A stretch of 64,000 bases of DNA from CALKAL01 sp051846895 (GTDB taxonomy: Bacteria; Bacillota; Bacilli; Bacillales; Alkalibacillaceae): the NCBI GenBank assembly GCA_051846895.1, contig JBPYCQ010000006.1, positions 1 to 64,000 on the forward strand, read 5' to 3'. Under the pieces are notes generated by a model. That model saw nothing but the letters and a program-made list of their open reading frames with translations. It ran no database searches and was not told the DNA's origin. This document shows, in pieces, positions 8,973 through 18,279 of this stretch. The position numbers and the translations under genes are program-made. Position 1 is the first letter of the stretch; each line of letters starts with the position of its first letter.

Positions 8973-8988
8973 GAAATATATACATGTA

Positions 8989-9046
8989 GAAATAAAAGAT
9001 TATTTCAATAAAACGCATTGTATCATGTAATTTCATTTTATATAAT
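8989..9046 (+). promoter_or_regulatory. Promoter with perfect inverted repeat upstream of the serine-hydrolase/Opp operon
   Basis: GAAATAA-AAGA-TTATTTC (8989-9006) is a perfect 7-bp inverted repeat. Downstream come TTGTAT (9018-9023), 17 bp and TATAAT (9041-9046). The repeat resembles the candidate MurR sites upstream of other genes in this region and may be a related operator. It marks a second transcription unit starting after murQ. Confidence 0.55.
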
Positions 9047-9105
9047 AAAATAGTAGAAAAGTGTCGTTTTCTTTGCGATTACTTTCAAAAAGCGGTGTTT
9101 AAAAT

Positions 9106-10173
9106 ATGAAAATGGATGAAATTAATACAATATTTAATAAATATTACGAAAAAAACTTTTTTACAGGTGCAGTATGTCTAGTAAAAAAAGATAATGAAGC
9201 AGTCGGTCAAATTTTATACGGACATACGAATTTTGATCAAAAGACACCTATCAAAGAAAACTCAGTATTCGATTTAGCAAGTGTCTCTAAAATAATAACG
9301 ACGACAATAATCCTAAAATTAGTTAGTGATGAAAAAATCGCGCTAGATTCAACTTTGGGAGAATGCTTACCAATAGTTAAAGACCATTCAGTTTTAAGTT
9401 CTATTACAATAAAGCAACTGTTAACACATTCGTCAGGGCTTATTGCATGGTATCCATTTTATGCTGAACTCCCAAATGATGACTTTTTCGATATTTTAAA
9501 TAACATGCCACTTACTCACGGTGAGAATAAAACCATTTATAGTGATTTGAATTTCATGCTACTAGGAGAAGTGATTAAATATCAGACGAATTTATCACTA
9601 CAACAGGCTGTTGAACAATATATAGCTAAACCACTGCAAATGGACACATTAAGCTACGGCCCACTGTCCAATCTAGATGATGTTGTGGCAACAGAGTTTG
9701 GTAACCAAGTAGAGATGGGGATGTGCAAAGAGCGCCATAAGGAATTTAAGCATTTTCGAGATCAGACTAAACCAATCATTGGTGAAGTAAATGACGGTAA
9801 TTGTCATTATTTTTTCAAAGGTCAGTCTGGACATGCAGGAATTTTTGCACATGCTGAAGATGTGAGTAAGCTAGGTAATTTATATTTAAAGGGGGGATTC
9901 ATCGGCGATAAATCGTATATAAAACAATCATTAATCGAACAATCTATGCAGAAACACGTCGAAGATCGAGGTCTAGGGTGGCAAATAAATGATCCGTTCC
10001 CAACAGGATGTGGTCATACCGGATTTACGGGAACATCGATATGGTTAGTCCCAGAAGAAAAATTACAAGTTGTATTACTAACTAACCGTTTAAATGTAGA
10101 TGAACCAAAAAATATAAATCCGTTTCGAAGAGAAGTTTTTACAAACATATTAAATAAATTAAATATTATTTAG
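9106..10173 (+). CDS. Serine hydrolase of the beta-lactamase/PBP4* family (copy 1)
   Basis: The beta-lactamase class C fold is indicated by S59-V-S-K62 (SxxK), YSDLN near 146 in the position of the YxN motif, and HTGFTGTS near 304. At 355 residues it has no visible signal peptide, so it should act in the cytoplasm. In B. subtilis the MurNAc recycling operon also contains a family member, AmiE (YbbE), thought to act on muropeptides. By analogy this protein may strip peptides from imported muropeptides, but an esterase role is equally compatible. It is followed at once by an Opp-type binding protein gene. A second copy is at 18280. Confidence 0.8.
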   Translation: MKMDEINTIFNKYYEKNFFTGAVCLVKKDNEAVGQILYGHTNFDQKTPIKENSVFDLASVSKIITTTIILKLVSDEKIALDSTLGECLPIVKDHSVLSSITIKQLLTHSSGLIAWYPFYAELPNDDFFDILNNMPLTHGENKTIYSDLNFMLLGEVIKYQTNLSLQQAVEQYIAKPLQMDTLSYGPLSNLDDVVATEFGNQVEMGMCKERHKEFKHFRDQTKPIIGEVNDGNCHYFFKGQSGHAGIFAHAEDVSKLGNLYLKGGFIGDKSYIKQSLIEQSMQKHVEDRGLGWQINDPFPTGCGHTGFTGTSIWLVPEEKLQVVLLTNRLNVDEPKNINPFRREVFTNILNKLNII

Positions 10174-10184
10174 GGGGAACACCA

Positions 10185-11768
10185 ATGTTCAAAAAAAGAT
10201 GGCTAACATTAATTGCAATGTTATTTGCATTAAGTATTTTCGTTGCTGCTTGTGGTGACGATGATGATAAAGGAAAAGATAAAGATAAAAAGAATGATAA
10301 TGAGCAAGCACAAGATGAAAAAAGTAATGAAGATGTAGAGCAAATTTTAAAAATTGCTGCTGACCAAGAGCCAGCTGGTTTAGATCCACATAAAACACCA
10401 GCACATTCATCAGTAAGAATTTACTCGCAAGTTTACAGTGGTTTAGTAGAGTTTAACGAAAACATGGAAGTAGTTGGTGACTTAGCGGAGGACTGGAATC
10501 AACCAGATGACAAAACCTACGTGTTCAAACTTCGCGAAGGTGTTAAATTCCATAATGGACGTGAAATGACTGCTGAAGACGTTAAATATAGTTTTGATAG
10601 AATTATGGCTGAAGAAACAGCGTCACATATCGCATCATATTTTTCAAATGTTGAAAACATTGAAGTTTTAGGCGATTACGAAATTAAATTTACTTTAGGT
10701 AGCACAGATGCAACATTCCTATCTAACTTAACAAATGCTAGTGCGGTTGTAGTTGCTAAAGAAGTAGTTGAAGAAAATGGTGATCTACAACAAGTGGCAA
10801 TCGGTACGGGACCATTCAAATTTAAAGAGTGGGTACCTGATAATAAAGTTGTATTAGTTAAAAACGAAGACTATTACGTAGAAGGTCAACCTAAGTTAGA
10901 TGAAGTTCATTACTACACAATGAAAGAAGAAGCTGCTAGATTATCAGCAATCCGTACTGGTGAAGTTGATATGACAACAGTAACTGCAAAATCTGCAGAA
11001 TTAATTGCAAATCAAGATGGACTTGACATTATGGATTACCAATCTTTAGAGTACAGCTATGTTGGATTTAACGTTAACTCTGAACCATTAAATGATCCAA
11101 AAGTGCGCCAAGCTTTAAGCTTAGCAACTGACCGTCAAGAAATTATTAATATCGTTTGGAATGGTGATGCCGTAATCTCCGGACCAATCGCACCTGCAAT
11201 GGGTAACTGGTCAATTGATGTAGAAGCACATGAACTTTACTCAAACGATCTAGAAAAAGCTAAAGAATTATTAGCTGAAGCTGGTTATCCAGATGGCTTT
11301 GAAATTACAATTACAACTGCATCAACTTATGCAGATATGATTGATACAGCTCAAATCCTACAACAACAGTGGGCAAGAATTGGTGTTAAAGCTGATATTA
11401 AACAAATCGAGTGGGGCGAGTACATCGACACTTGGTTAAATACTTCAGCAGACATATTAGTTGGACGTAACGGTTCAGGTACGGATCCAGACCGTGCAAT
11501 GAACTACTTCTTCCACACAGATGGTTCTGCTAACGTATGGGGATTCTCTGACAGTGATTATGATGCATTAGTTGAAACTGGTAAAACAACAGTAGATTTA
11601 AATGATAGAAAAGCAATCTATGATGATGCACAAAACAAATTACTAGAATTATCTCCAAACCTATTCTTAGTATCACCAATGAAATATGTTGCTGTAAGAG
11701 ATTCAGTTGAAAACTTTGTCCCTTATGCTCATAACGGTGAAGATATCGTAGAAGTTTCAAAGAAATAG
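10185..11768 (+). CDS. Opp/Dpp-type ABC transporter, substrate-binding lipoprotein
   Basis: A family 5 (peptide/nickel) extracellular solute-binding protein of 527 residues. The signal peptide ends in a lipobox with Cys23 (SIFVAACG), followed by an acidic/Lys linker. The SBP_bac_5 signature lies around EDVKYSFDRIM with GTGPFKFKEW further on. AGGGGGAAC precedes the ATG, 11 bp after the hydrolase stop. With the permeases and two ATPases downstream it forms a complete importer. Its place between murQ and recycling genes suggests cell-wall peptides or muropeptides, but the ligand cannot be read from sequence. Confidence 0.9.
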   Translation: MFKKRWLTLIAMLFALSIFVAACGDDDDKGKDKDKKNDNEQAQDEKSNEDVEQILKIAADQEPAGLDPHKTPAHSSVRIYSQVYSGLVEFNENMEVVGDLAEDWNQPDDKTYVFKLREGVKFHNGREMTAEDVKYSFDRIMAEETASHIASYFSNVENIEVLGDYEIKFTLGSTDATFLSNLTNASAVVVAKEVVEENGDLQQVAIGTGPFKFKEWVPDNKVVLVKNEDYYVEGQPKLDEVHYYTMKEEAARLSAIRTGEVDMTTVTAKSAELIANQDGLDIMDYQSLEYSYVGFNVNSEPLNDPKVRQALSLATDRQEIINIVWNGDAVISGPIAPAMGNWSIDVEAHELYSNDLEKAKELLAEAGYPDGFEITITTASTYADMIDTAQILQQQWARIGVKADIKQIEWGEYIDTWLNTSADILVGRNGSGTDPDRAMNYFFHTDGSANVWGFSDSDYDALVETGKTTVDLNDRKAIYDDAQNKLLELSPNLFLVSPMKYVAVRDSVENFVPYAHNGEDIVEVSKK

Positions 11769-11774
11769 TCATAT

Positions 11775-11798
11775 AAGGCTGCTGTTACAAGCAGCCTT
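11775..11798 (+). other. Intra-operon stem-loop after the binding-protein gene
   Basis: AAGGCTGC and GCAGCCTT pair around an 8-nt loop, 6 bp after the stop codon, without a good T run. It is likely a partial terminator or 3' stabiliser that raises binding-protein mRNA over the permease genes. Confidence 0.6.
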
Positions 11799-11883
11799 GT
11801 ATATTTTAGTTTGAATAATAAATAGATCGGCTTTCACAAGTTTTATATGTGACAAGCTAGTTTTTCTATTAAGGGTGAGATGG

Positions 11884-12828
11884 ATGTATTCATATATACT
11901 TAGACGATTACTCATGTTAATCCCCGTCTTATTTGGGGTGTCAATTTTCATCTTTTTTACATTACGAATCATTCCTGGTGATGTAGCCCAAACCATTTTA
12001 GGTACAGATGCAACCGAACAAGCTCTAGCCCAACTTAGAAAAGACTTTGGATTAGATCGACCATTACTTGAGCAATACATAACATGGATGTCGGGTGTAT
12101 TAACAGGTGATTTTGGAGAATCGATGCGAACTGGAAGAGAAATTCTTCCTGATATATTAAACCGTTTCAAATTAACGTTTGAACTGACTCTATTATCAGC
12201 TTTTATTTCATGGATTATTGCAATCCCATTAGGAATTATTGCTGGTCTTAGAAGAAACTCTAAAACAGACTTTTCTGTTAGAATCATTTCTTTATTAGGA
12301 GTTTCTGTTCCAAACTTTGCTTTGGCAACAGTATTAATTTTAGTATTATCTTTATATTTTTCATATAGTCCACCAGTTGGTTACGTAGGATTATTTGAAG
12401 ATCCGATTAAAAATTTAGAAATTTTAATTTTACCTGCGATCGTTTTAGGGACGTCGATGGCTGGGGCCGTCATGCGTATGACTCGCTCCTCAATTCTTGA
12501 AATTTTAAGGCAAGATTTCATCCGTACGATTAGGGCAAAGGGTGCGAAAGAAAGAATCGTTATTTTTAATCATGCGTTTAGAAATGCGATGATCCCAATT
12601 TTAACTATTATTGGTATGCAAATCGGTGTTTTACTTGGTGGTACAGTAATTATTGAACAAATTTTCTCTTTACCAGGATTAGGACAACTTGTACTTACAG
12701 CGATTAACCAAAGAGATTTCACGGTTGTTCAAGGGGCTGTATTATTCATTGCATTTGTATTCGTCATCATTAATTTAATTGTTGATGTACTGTACTCCTA
12801 TTTAGATCCACGAATCTCGTACAAATAA
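11884..12828 (+). CDS. Opp/Dpp-type ABC transporter permease (DppB-like)
   Basis: Inner-membrane permease with about six helices. It begins MYSYILRRLLMLIPVLFGVS, typical of DppB/OppB, followed by the periplasmic-loop motif RIIPGDVAQ and LRKDFGLDRPL. The EAA loop, which contacts the ATPases, includes RTIRAKGAKERIV. I start at ATG 11884, spaced correctly from AAGGGTGAG; GTG 11875 lies inside that ribosome site. Length is 314, normal. It is the second gene of the importer. Confidence 0.92.
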   Translation: MYSYILRRLLMLIPVLFGVSIFIFFTLRIIPGDVAQTILGTDATEQALAQLRKDFGLDRPLLEQYITWMSGVLTGDFGESMRTGREILPDILNRFKLTFELTLLSAFISWIIAIPLGIIAGLRRNSKTDFSVRIISLLGVSVPNFALATVLILVLSLYFSYSPPVGYVGLFEDPIKNLEILILPAIVLGTSMAGAVMRMTRSSILEILRQDFIRTIRAKGAKERIVIFNHAFRNAMIPILTIIGMQIGVLLGGTVIIEQIFSLPGLGQLVLTAINQRDFTVVQGAVLFIAFVFVIINLIVDVLYSYLDPRISYK

Positions 12829-12861
12829 GATGAATGGTAGAACAGTAAGGATGTGTGAAAG

Positions 12862-13692
12862 ATGAAAGACTTTTTTAAAAGACTAGTAGAAGATAAAGTC
12901 GGTTTAATTGGATTTATCGGCATCGTAATCGTCTTTATCGTAGGACTCTTTGCGCCATTAATAGCCCCTTACGCTCCAGATAAAATGTTTACGGACCACG
13001 TCATGGAAAGTCCAAGTAGTCAATTTATTTTTGGAACGGATGAATTCGGTCGAGATATTTTTACTAGAATCGTTTATGGGGCACAAGTATCATTGCAAGT
13101 CGGTCTTATTGCTGTTGGGATTGGGGCAATCGGTGGCTTGATTTTCGGTTTGATTGCTGGTTACTTTCAAGGTAAAATCGATCAAATTATTATGCGGATT
13201 ATGGACGTGTTTTTTGCCTTCCCTGATATTTTATTAGCTTTAACAATTGTTGCTGTTCTCGGACCAAGTCTGACGAACACCATGATAGCAATCGGAATTG
13301 TTTTTATGCCTGTTTTTACAAGGCTTGTAAGATCGGCTGTTTTGTCTGTTAAAGAGAATGAATATGTCGCCAATGCTGAGGCGGTTGGAGTAAGGCCCTC
13401 AATCATTATTATAAGACATATTACACCAAATATTATGGCACCATTTATCGTACAAGTTACGTTAGCATTATCTGGTGCAATTTTAACTGAAGCGGCTTTA
13501 GGCTTTTTAGGTTTAGGTGTTCAACCACCAGATCCATCTTGGGGAGTTATGTTGAATGCAAGCCGAACATATATGGAGTTTGCACCGTGGACGATTTTAT
13601 TCCCTGCAGGTGCGATTGTTTTAACAATTTTCTGTTTCAATTTACTCGGAGATAGTTTAAGAGATATATTAGATCCGAAACTAAGACAATAG
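12862..13692 (+). CDS. Opp/Dpp-type ABC transporter permease (DppC-like)
   Basis: Second permease of the importer, 276 residues. The N-terminal OppC_N segment (VEDKVGLIGFIGIVIVFIVG) precedes FGTDEFGRDIFTRIVYGA, and the BPD_transp_1 domain with EAA motif EAVGVRPSIIIIRHITPNI follows. Together with DppB-like it forms the channel. AAGGATGTG precedes the ATG. The gene ends 37 bp before the first ATPase gene. Confidence 0.92.
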   Translation: MKDFFKRLVEDKVGLIGFIGIVIVFIVGLFAPLIAPYAPDKMFTDHVMESPSSQFIFGTDEFGRDIFTRIVYGAQVSLQVGLIAVGIGAIGGLIFGLIAGYFQGKIDQIIMRIMDVFFAFPDILLALTIVAVLGPSLTNTMIAIGIVFMPVFTRLVRSAVLSVKENEYVANAEAVGVRPSIIIIRHITPNIMAPFIVQVTLALSGAILTEAALGFLGLGVQPPDPSWGVMLNASRTYMEFAPWTILFPAGAIVLTIFCFNLLGDSLRDILDPKLRQ

Positions 13693-13728
13693 CGTAGGCG
13701 ATTGTTCTTCTGTAAAGGAGGAATCATT

Positions 13729-14733
13729 TTGAGCGTATTACTAGATATTAAAAATTTGTCTATAGATTATCAAACTAAGAAAAAGCAATTTAATATCATT
13801 AAAGATATAAATTTAAAAATAAATAATAAGATGAAATACGGCATTGTCGGTGAATCTGGAAGTGGTAAAAGTTTAACATCTCTTGCGATTATGAATTTAC
13901 TTCCTGATGTTTTAGCAGTCAGTAAAGGAAGTATTAATTTATCAGAGCCTAAAGAGCAAGACCTAACTAAGCTGACGAAAAAAGAGATGCGTATGCTCCG
14001 CGGTAATGAAATTTCTATGATATTCCAAGAACCGATGACAGCACTTGATCCGCTTTTTACGATTGAATATCAGCTAACAGAAGTCCTACGAATTCATAGA
14101 AGTAAAGAGTTAAGCAAAAAAGAGATGCGCGAACTTTCTATTGATATGTTAAAGAAGGTTGGAATTCCTCGTCCAGATAAAATTATGAACGAGTATCCAC
14201 ACCAATTATCGGGTGGGATGCGTCAACGTGTCATGATTGCGATGGCGCTAATATGTGAGCCGAAGCTTTTAATTGCGGATGAACCAACAACAGCATTGGA
14301 TGTAACCGTTCAAGCACAAATTCTCGACTTAATGAATGAGCTATCTGACAAGCATGATGCGGCTATTTTAATGATTACGCATGATTTGGGAGTCATTTTG
14401 GAAACTTGTGAGCGGGTCGCTGTGATGTATGCAGGACAAATTGTTGAAGAGTCAACCGTTGAAGAGATTTTTGAAAATCCTAACCATCCATATACGAAAG
14501 GACTGCTCGCATCAGTTAAATCGTTAGGTGGGCGTAAAAAAGAACTGTATTCAATCCCAGGAAATGTTCCAACACCGAATCAATATCAAGAACTAGGTTG
14601 TCGCTTTGCAACGAGATGTCCATTTGCGATGGAGAAGTGTTTTAAAGAAGAGCCGAAAATGTACGACATCAATGAAGACCATCACAGTAAATGCTGGCTT
14701 CATGATGAGGAGGTCACACAAGATGAGTCATAA
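13729..14733 (+). CDS. Opp/Dpp-type ABC transporter ATPase (DppD-like)
   Basis: First ATPase of the importer. Walker A is GESGSGKS, the signature is LSGGMRQRV, Walker B is LLIADEPTTALD, and the H-loop lies in LMITHDLG. The C-terminal oligopeptide-transporter extension has the Cys motif GCRFATRCPFAMEKC, which in relatives binds an iron-sulfur cluster. I choose TTG 13729 because AAAGGAGG is 8 bp upstream. It overlaps the next gene by 11 bp, so translation is coupled. Confidence 0.92.
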   Translation: MSVLLDIKNLSIDYQTKKKQFNIIKDINLKINNKMKYGIVGESGSGKSLTSLAIMNLLPDVLAVSKGSINLSEPKEQDLTKLTKKEMRMLRGNEISMIFQEPMTALDPLFTIEYQLTEVLRIHRSKELSKKEMRELSIDMLKKVGIPRPDKIMNEYPHQLSGGMRQRVMIAMALICEPKLLIADEPTTALDVTVQAQILDLMNELSDKHDAAILMITHDLGVILETCERVAVMYAGQIVEESTVEEIFENPNHPYTKGLLASVKSLGGRKKELYSIPGNVPTPNQYQELGCRFATRCPFAMEKCFKEEPKMYDINEDHHSKCWLHDEEVTQDES

Positions 14734-15712
14734 GGAAGTAGCTTTAGAAGTTAAAAATCTAAAAAAATATTTCCCAATTAAAGGCGGTGTCCTCCAACGT
14801 ACAGTTGGACATGTAAAAGCAGTAGACGACATCAGTTTTCACATTAATAAGAATGAAACTTTTTCTTTAGTAGGAGAAAGTGGTTGCGGAAAATCAACGA
14901 CAGGACGGACGATTTTAAGATTGCACGATCCGACAGAAGGTGAAGTCAGTTTTAACGGTGAAAACATTGTCGAGATGAAGAAAAGCGAATTTCGCCATTT
15001 AAGAAAAGACTTGCAAATGATTTTTCAAGACCCATATAGTTCATTAAATCCGAGAATGACGGTTCGTAAGTTACTAATGGAACCATTGATGACACATAAG
15101 TTGATGTCGAGAAAAGAAGCGGAAGAAAAAGTTGTTGAAATGATTGAGAAGGTCGGTTTATCAGTCGAACAGCTTGACCGTTATCCACATGAATTTAGTG
15201 GCGGACAAAGACAACGGGTAAGTATTGCAAGATCACTTATTGTGAACCCAAAAGTCGTTATTTTGGATGAAGCGGTATCTGCTTTAGACGTTTCAGTTCA
15301 ATCACAAATATTGAATCTTTTGATTAAGTTACAAGAGGAATATGAGTTAACATATTTGTTTATATCCCATGATTTAAATGTAGTTAAACATATAAGCGAC
15401 CGTGTTGGCGTCATGTATTTAGGGCAAATGATGGAGCTCGCTGAAACGGATGAATTATTTGATGACCCACTCCATCCGTATACGAAAGCATTACTATCAG
15501 CTATTCCAAAGCTTGACGTACACGAAAAGAAAGAACGAATTATTTTAACAGGTGACGTTCCAGACCCTTCAGACCCACCATCTGGATGCCCATTCCGATT
15601 AAGATGTCCACTCGCACACGAACGGTGCGCAGAAGAAAAACCAGTTTACCAAGAAGTGAAGCAAGATCACTGGGTCGCTTGCCACTTATATGATGAGAAA
15701 AAAGAAGCTTAA
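14723..15712 (+). CDS. Opp/Dpp-type ABC transporter ATPase (DppF/OppF-like)
   Basis: Second ATPase, 329 residues from ATG 14723, which follows GAGGAGGTC inside the end of the previous gene. Walker A is GESGCGKST, the signature is FSGGQRQRV, Walker B is VVILDEAVSALD, and the Cys-rich C-terminal end is GCPFRLRCPLAHERC. It begins with the OppF-type KYFPIKGGVLQRTVGHVKAV. It is the last gene of the importer operon and is followed by a very strong terminator. Confidence 0.92.
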   Translation: MSHKEVALEVKNLKKYFPIKGGVLQRTVGHVKAVDDISFHINKNETFSLVGESGCGKSTTGRTILRLHDPTEGEVSFNGENIVEMKKSEFRHLRKDLQMIFQDPYSSLNPRMTVRKLLMEPLMTHKLMSRKEAEEKVVEMIEKVGLSVEQLDRYPHEFSGGQRQRVSIARSLIVNPKVVILDEAVSALDVSVQSQILNLLIKLQEEYELTYLFISHDLNVVKHISDRVGVMYLGQMMELAETDELFDDPLHPYTKALLSAIPKLDVHEKKERIILTGDVPDPSDPPSGCPFRLRCPLAHERCAEEKPVYQEVKQDHWVACHLYDEKKEA

Positions 15713-15748
15713 CGCTAAATTGATTAGCGTTAAGCTTCCTTGTTTTGT
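15704..15748 (+). terminator. Strong intrinsic terminator after the Opp-type operon
   Basis: GAAGCTTAACGCTAA (15704-15718) and TTAGCGTTAAGCTTC (15724-15738) form a perfect 15-bp stem with a 5-nt loop, then a T-rich tail. The stem starts within the last codons of the ATPase gene. Confidence 0.93.
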
Positions 15749-15787
15749 TTTGTTGTTAAGGTGATTGATTCAGATTAGATGCATAGT

Positions 15788-15930
15788 GATTGTTCAAAGT
15801 AGGTGTGTGAGTGCTCAAAGTAGGTGTGTGAGTGCTCAAAGATGGGCTGTGAGTGCTCAAAGTTGGGTCATGAGTGCTCAAAGTAGGGTAGCGATTGCTC
15901 TAAGTATAGCTGTGATAGTTCAAAGTGTAA
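15788..15930. repeat. Tandem array C1: seven 21-bp units with core GAGTGCTCAAAGTAGG
   Basis: Seven direct repeats of 21 bp (GAGTGCTCAAAGTAGG then GTGTGT; outer units read GATTGTTCAAAG and GATTGCTCTAAG). It lies just after the operon terminator and about 60 bp before the promoter of the sugar-kinase gene. The core GA(G/T)TGCTCAAA is shared with the array at 55478-55795, 40 kb away. No plausible gene overlaps it. Confidence 0.85.
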
Positions 15931-15985
15931 TATATGTAATTTCTGGTTTTATTGAAATTATATTTCAGAAAAACACGTGTATTTG

Positions 15986-16013
15986 TTGAAAAAATATTTC
16001 TAAAATTTATAAT
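15986..16013 (+). promoter_or_regulatory. Sugar-kinase promoter with embedded candidate MurR site
   Basis: TTGAAA (15986-15991), 16 bp, TATAAT (16008-16013). The sequence GAAAAAATATTTC (15988-16000) overlaps the -35 element and part of the spacer. Its 12-mer is also found upstream of anmK and of the sugar-binding-protein gene, so binding here would block polymerase. Confidence 0.55.
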
Positions 16014-16043
16014 AGATTTAACAAGAGAAAGAGAGTGGTAATC

Positions 16044-16997
16044 ATGACAGTTGTTATCGGAATAGATGGTGGAGGTACAAAAACGAAAGCTCTAATGGCT
16101 GACAGCAATGGAGAAATTTATGGTTCGGTCATAGCTGGCCCCTCAAATCCAAATGCAGTTGACCCAAAAGAATTAGAACATACAATTAGATTTATTTTTT
16201 CCCAACTTGAATCACAAAATGAACAAGCGTTTAACCAAGTAAAGTTTTGTTTTGCAGGTATGGCAGGGGTTGGTGAGGGAAATACACGAAATGCTTTACA
16301 CGTTGTTATAGAGAAAGTATGCAAAGAATATCACATGCCATACCATTTACATAATGATGGTGTTAATGCTTTATACGCTGGAACTTTTGGTGAACCTGGA
16401 ATTGTCTTAATCTCTGGAACGGGATCTATCTCTTATGGTTTATCACAAGACAATAAGTTCAAACGAGTTGGGGGCTGGGGGTATTTATTTGATGATTTGG
16501 GAAGTGGCTATGACTTAGGCAAGCAAGCTTTAATGGCTGTTTTTCAATCGTTTGATGGAAGAGAAGAGGCAACAGTTTTGACTGATATGATAAAAAGGCA
16601 CTTTAATGTAAATGATGTACCATCAATCATTCCGGCTGTTTACCAAGATCCAAAACCACGGTCAGTCATTGCTCCACTGAGTAGATTAGTCATGGATGCA
16701 TATGATCAAGGTGACTCTGTAGCGATTACCATTGTTGAGAATGCAGCACATGATTTAACACATATTATTAAAGCCATGCAGCACAGATTATTTCACGCTT
16801 CAACAGACCATGATGTCATCCTCTCAGGTGGAATTTTCACCAGACAAGATGTGTTTGTTCCATTAATGAAGCAGCAGTTCAACGAAGGTGTTAACTTTAA
16901 AAGACTCGAGCATGAACCAGTCGTTGGTGCAGTTGTGGCTGCGTTAAAAGAGATGGGTGTTGAAATTAATGATGTATTCAAAAAGAATATGATTTAG
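16044..16997 (+). CDS. BadF/BadG/BcrA-type amino-sugar kinase (MurNAc/GlcNAc kinase candidate)
   Basis: ASKHA-fold kinase of 317 residues. The N-terminal phosphate loop is VIGIDGGGTKTKALMAD, a second loop is LISGTGSISYGL, the GlcNAc-kinase-like stretch VGGWGYLFDDLGSGYDLG is present, and the adenosine motif is DVILSGGIF. Clostridial MurK, which phosphorylates MurNAc and GlcNAc, belongs to this family. A murQ gene follows 154 bp downstream, so production of MurNAc-6-P is the natural proposal. ATG 16044 fits GAGAAAGAGAG better than GTG 16035. Substrate choice between MurNAc and GlcNAc cannot be settled from sequence. Confidence 0.82.
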   Translation: MTVVIGIDGGGTKTKALMADSNGEIYGSVIAGPSNPNAVDPKELEHTIRFIFSQLESQNEQAFNQVKFCFAGMAGVGEGNTRNALHVVIEKVCKEYHMPYHLHNDGVNALYAGTFGEPGIVLISGTGSISYGLSQDNKFKRVGGWGYLFDDLGSGYDLGKQALMAVFQSFDGREEATVLTDMIKRHFNVNDVPSIIPAVYQDPKPRSVIAPLSRLVMDAYDQGDSVAITIVENAAHDLTHIIKAMQHRLFHASTDHDVILSGGIFTRQDVFVPLMKQQFNEGVNFKRLEHEPVVGAVVAALKEMGVEINDVFKKNMI

Positions 16998-17029
16998 CTA
17001 TTTGTATAAGCATTTTAATTATCCAAAAA

Positions 17030-17056
17030 TGAAAGCGCTTTATTTAGAAAATAAAG
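17030..17056. promoter_or_regulatory. cre-like site and inverted repeat upstream of the second murQ
   Basis: TGAAAGCGCTTTAT (17030-17043) fits the CcpA site consensus in all but its last two bases. It overlaps CTTTATTT-AGA-AAATAAAG (17038-17056), a perfect 8-bp inverted repeat. Both lie about 100 bp before the murQ start. Confidence 0.5.
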
Positions 17057-17151
17057 ATTGTAACGATTTCGTAACGAATATGGACGAGGATAAAAAAGTA
17101 TTTATGAAGATAAGAGAGAAGTTTTTAATCTATAAGTAGGATGGTAAATGT

Positions 17152-18057
17152 ATGGATAAACTAACGAAATTAACAACGGAGTCTTATAACCCGAAGTCAA
17201 CAAACCTTGATGAATTGACTACGAGGGAAGTACTAACCTTAATGAATGAAGAAGACAAACTAATTCCTCTTGCAATAAAAGAAGTTCTGCCAAAAGTAGA
17301 AGATGTTGTTCATACGGTCTATAAAGCGTTTAAAAAAGGTGGCAGACTGTTTTATGTTGGAGCAGGTACGAGTGGAAGGATTGGCTTACTTGATGCAGTT
17401 GAATGCCCCCCGACCTTTAGTACACCGGTTGAGACGGTTCAAGCCGTCATTGCAGGTGGAAATGAAGCATTGTTAGTAGCTGTTGAAGGTGCTGAGGATG
17501 ACGCGGAACAAGGTAAACAAGATTTAATTGATAGACATTTAAACGAAAATGATGTTGTCATTGGGATTGCTGCAAGTGGCCGAACGCCATATGTGAAAGG
17601 TGCTTTAGCATACGGGCAAAAGGTTGGAGCAGCGACAGTCAGTCTAACTAGTAATTTAAACGCAGAGATAAGTGAGTATGCAGATTACGCAATTGAAGTT
17701 GTTACAGGTCCTGAAATTTTAACAGGATCAACCCGACTTAAAGCTGCTACGGCACATAAGATGATTTTAAATATGATTTCAACGGCCTCGATGGTGAAAT
17801 TAGGAAAAGTGTACAATAATTTTATGGTTGATTTAAGTGTTTCGAACTACAAATTGCGTGAGCGTGCTAAAGCGATAGTTTCAGAGATTACAGATGTTAC
17901 TTCTGATGAAGCTGCAGAACTTTTGGAACAGACAAACTATGCAGTAAAGCCTGCCATTGTGATGGCTTTAGCAAATTTGTCATATGAAGAAGCCTTATTA
18001 AACTTGGAACGTACTAACGGATATGTTAAAGAAGCTATAAAATTAAACAAATCTTAA
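17152..18057 (+). CDS. murQ: N-acetylmuramic acid 6-phosphate etherase (copy 2)
   Basis: Paralogue of the gene at 8058 with the same SIS domain (GRLFYVGAGTSGRIG), DAVECPPT and VEGAEDD glutamate motifs, and 301 residues. The two proteins align without gaps over most of their length by eye and are clearly closely related. It lies between the BadF-type kinase and the second serine hydrolase, so it would take MurNAc-6-P made from free MurNAc, whereas copy 1 sits with anmK. Start ATG follows AGGATGG. Both copies keep all active-site residues I can check. Confidence 0.95.
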   Translation: MDKLTKLTTESYNPKSTNLDELTTREVLTLMNEEDKLIPLAIKEVLPKVEDVVHTVYKAFKKGGRLFYVGAGTSGRIGLLDAVECPPTFSTPVETVQAVIAGGNEALLVAVEGAEDDAEQGKQDLIDRHLNENDVVIGIAASGRTPYVKGALAYGQKVGAATVSLTSNLNAEISEYADYAIEVVTGPEILTGSTRLKAATAHKMILNMISTASMVKLGKVYNNFMVDLSVSNYKLRERAKAIVSEITDVTSDEAAELLEQTNYAVKPAIVMALANLSYEEALLNLERTNGYVKEAIKLNKS

Positions 18058-18088
18058 AAAAAGCGGATAAGTTTTATTCGCTTTTTTT
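18054..18088 (+). terminator. Intrinsic terminator after the second murQ
   Basis: AAAAAAGCGGATAA and TTATTCGCTTTTTT pair around a short loop directly after the stop codon and end in seven T. Confidence 0.85.
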
Positions 18089-18174
18089 GATAGAAAAATA
18101 AGATTAATAGAGAAAATGTTATTTAATATTGGTAAAATAGACTGAAATAAGTGAAAATGTGAGGGGTCATTCAA

Positions 18175-18228
18175 TCTAGTTGACCGGGGATGAGAGCACG
18201 ACGGCCGAAGATGAGAGCGCGAGAGTAA
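18175..18228. repeat. Short remnant of a family B array
   Basis: GAGAGCACGACGGCCGAAGA followed about 21 bp later by GAGAGCGCGAGAG. Two degenerate units carry the same ACGACGGCCGAA core as the arrays at 5782 and 32660. It lies in the leader of the second serine hydrolase gene, 55-100 bp before its start. Confidence 0.55.
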
Positions 18229-18279
18229 TAGCCGATTTATAATCCCAAAACAATAACAATAAACAACAGAGGTGACGTC